A program made the translations under genes and the position numbers. Shown here piece after piece: positions 22,851 through 23,143 of a DNA stretch of 23,143 bases (its first letter is position 1; each line of letters begins with the position of its first letter). Where the stretch lies: positions 1-23,143 of the forward strand of contig CAMJKC010000005.1 in NCBI GenBank assembly GCA_946406305.1, given 5' to 3'. The notes below the pieces were generated by a model. The model had not been told where the DNA came from. It did no database searches and was given only the letters and a program-made list of their open reading frames with translations. The DNA is from an uncultured Lachnospiraceae bacterium (GTDB taxonomy: Bacteria > Bacillota > Clostridia > Lachnospirales > Lachnospiraceae).

Positions 22851-23143
22851 TTTATATAGTATTTTAGATAATTATGTTTTGATTACAGCCGGAATAGCAT
22901 GGTTTACGGCAGGGGTATTAAAGGTAATAATTGATTTTGTGGTTATGAAGAAAGTGAGTTTTTTAAGAGTTGTAGGTTCTGGTGGAATGCCATCATCACA
23001 TACATCTACTGTAGTATCACTTGCAATAGCAAGTGGATATTTTAGTGGCATTTCAAGTACAGAATTTGCAATAAGTGTAATATTGGCAATAATTGTCATC
23101 CATGATGCTGTAGGTGTTAGACAAGAGACAGGGAAACAAGCAG
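22843..23143 (+). CDS. Divergent PAP2 / DUF212 family membrane protein, 5' part
   Basis: The frame starts at ATG 22843, with an AAGGAG ribosome binding site inside the end of recN and an 8-nt overlap with it. It is open to the window edge, giving 100 residues. VGSGGMPSSHTSTVVSLAIA carries the PSSH phosphatase-like motif of the DUF212 (YuiD) family. IVIHDAVGVRQETGKQA is the conserved D-A-x-G-V-R region. The N-terminus has membrane helices at about residues 12-32 and 55-72. The family is related to PAP2/vanadium haloperoxidases; its substrate is not established. In several clostridia a DUF212 gene lies near ispA in this same block, so its position after recN suggests a local rearrangement. Confidence 0.88.
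   Translation, partial: MNNLYSILDNYVLITAGIAWFTAGVLKVIIDFVVMKKVSFLRVVGSGGMPSSHTSTVVSLAIASGYFSGISSTEFAISVILAIIVIHDAVGVRQETGKQA

Overview
The window is a stretch of an AT-rich (by eye roughly 30 percent GC) bacterial chromosome. ATA/AGA/TTA-rich codons, strong GGAGG-type ribosome binding sites, TTGACA/TATAAT-like promoters, and the gene sets ireB-ruvX-DUF1292 and asp23-nusB-xseA-xseB-ispA-tlyA-nadK-recN point to a Bacillota species of class Clostridia. An anaerobic Peptostreptococcales-type host is plausible but is only an inference.

Layout. (1) Bases 1-2078 are accessory-like: the 3' end of an unrecognised gene, a secreted-protein gene cut by an in-frame TAG, and a gene-poor stretch with a 92-nt imperfect inverted repeat. 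(2) Bases 2079-4248, minus strand, form a compact tRNA-modification and redox operon, thiI-trmB-trxA. (3) Bases 4325-5420 hold a promoter, an 8-G tract and an unrecognised membrane protein with a CxxC...HxHxxC motif. (4) Bases 5452-5600 are a complete tRNA-Trp unit with promoter, gene and terminator. A strikingly GC-rich repeat array of about 300 bp follows, then argS. (5) Bases 7596-8180, minus strand, encode a small membrane protein converging on argS; its probable terminator lies inside argS. (6) From 8304 to the right edge everything is on the plus strand in long, tightly packed operons: lemA-DUF2207-EamA-mtaB; ireB-ruvX-DUF1292-rnj; and asp23-nusB-xseA-xseB-ispA-tlyA-nadK-recN-DUF212 (cut by the window edge).

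Most of the window is informational housekeeping: tRNA charging and modification, RNA decay, recombination and repair, transcription antitermination, isoprenoid chain synthesis and NADP supply. Many genes overlap by 1 to 32 nt, which suggests translational coupling. Departures from the usual clostridial layout are the absence of dxs between ispA and tlyA, the absence of argR between nadK and recN, a DUF212 gene placed after recN, and long N-terminal extensions on RNase J and IspA.

I did not find a convincing new defence or mobile system. The items most worth a second look are the GC-rich 20/20/29-nt repeat array, the 1918-2009 inverted repeat, the interrupted secreted-protein gene, the two poly-G tracts, and a perfect 14-bp palindrome inside the lemA promoter.
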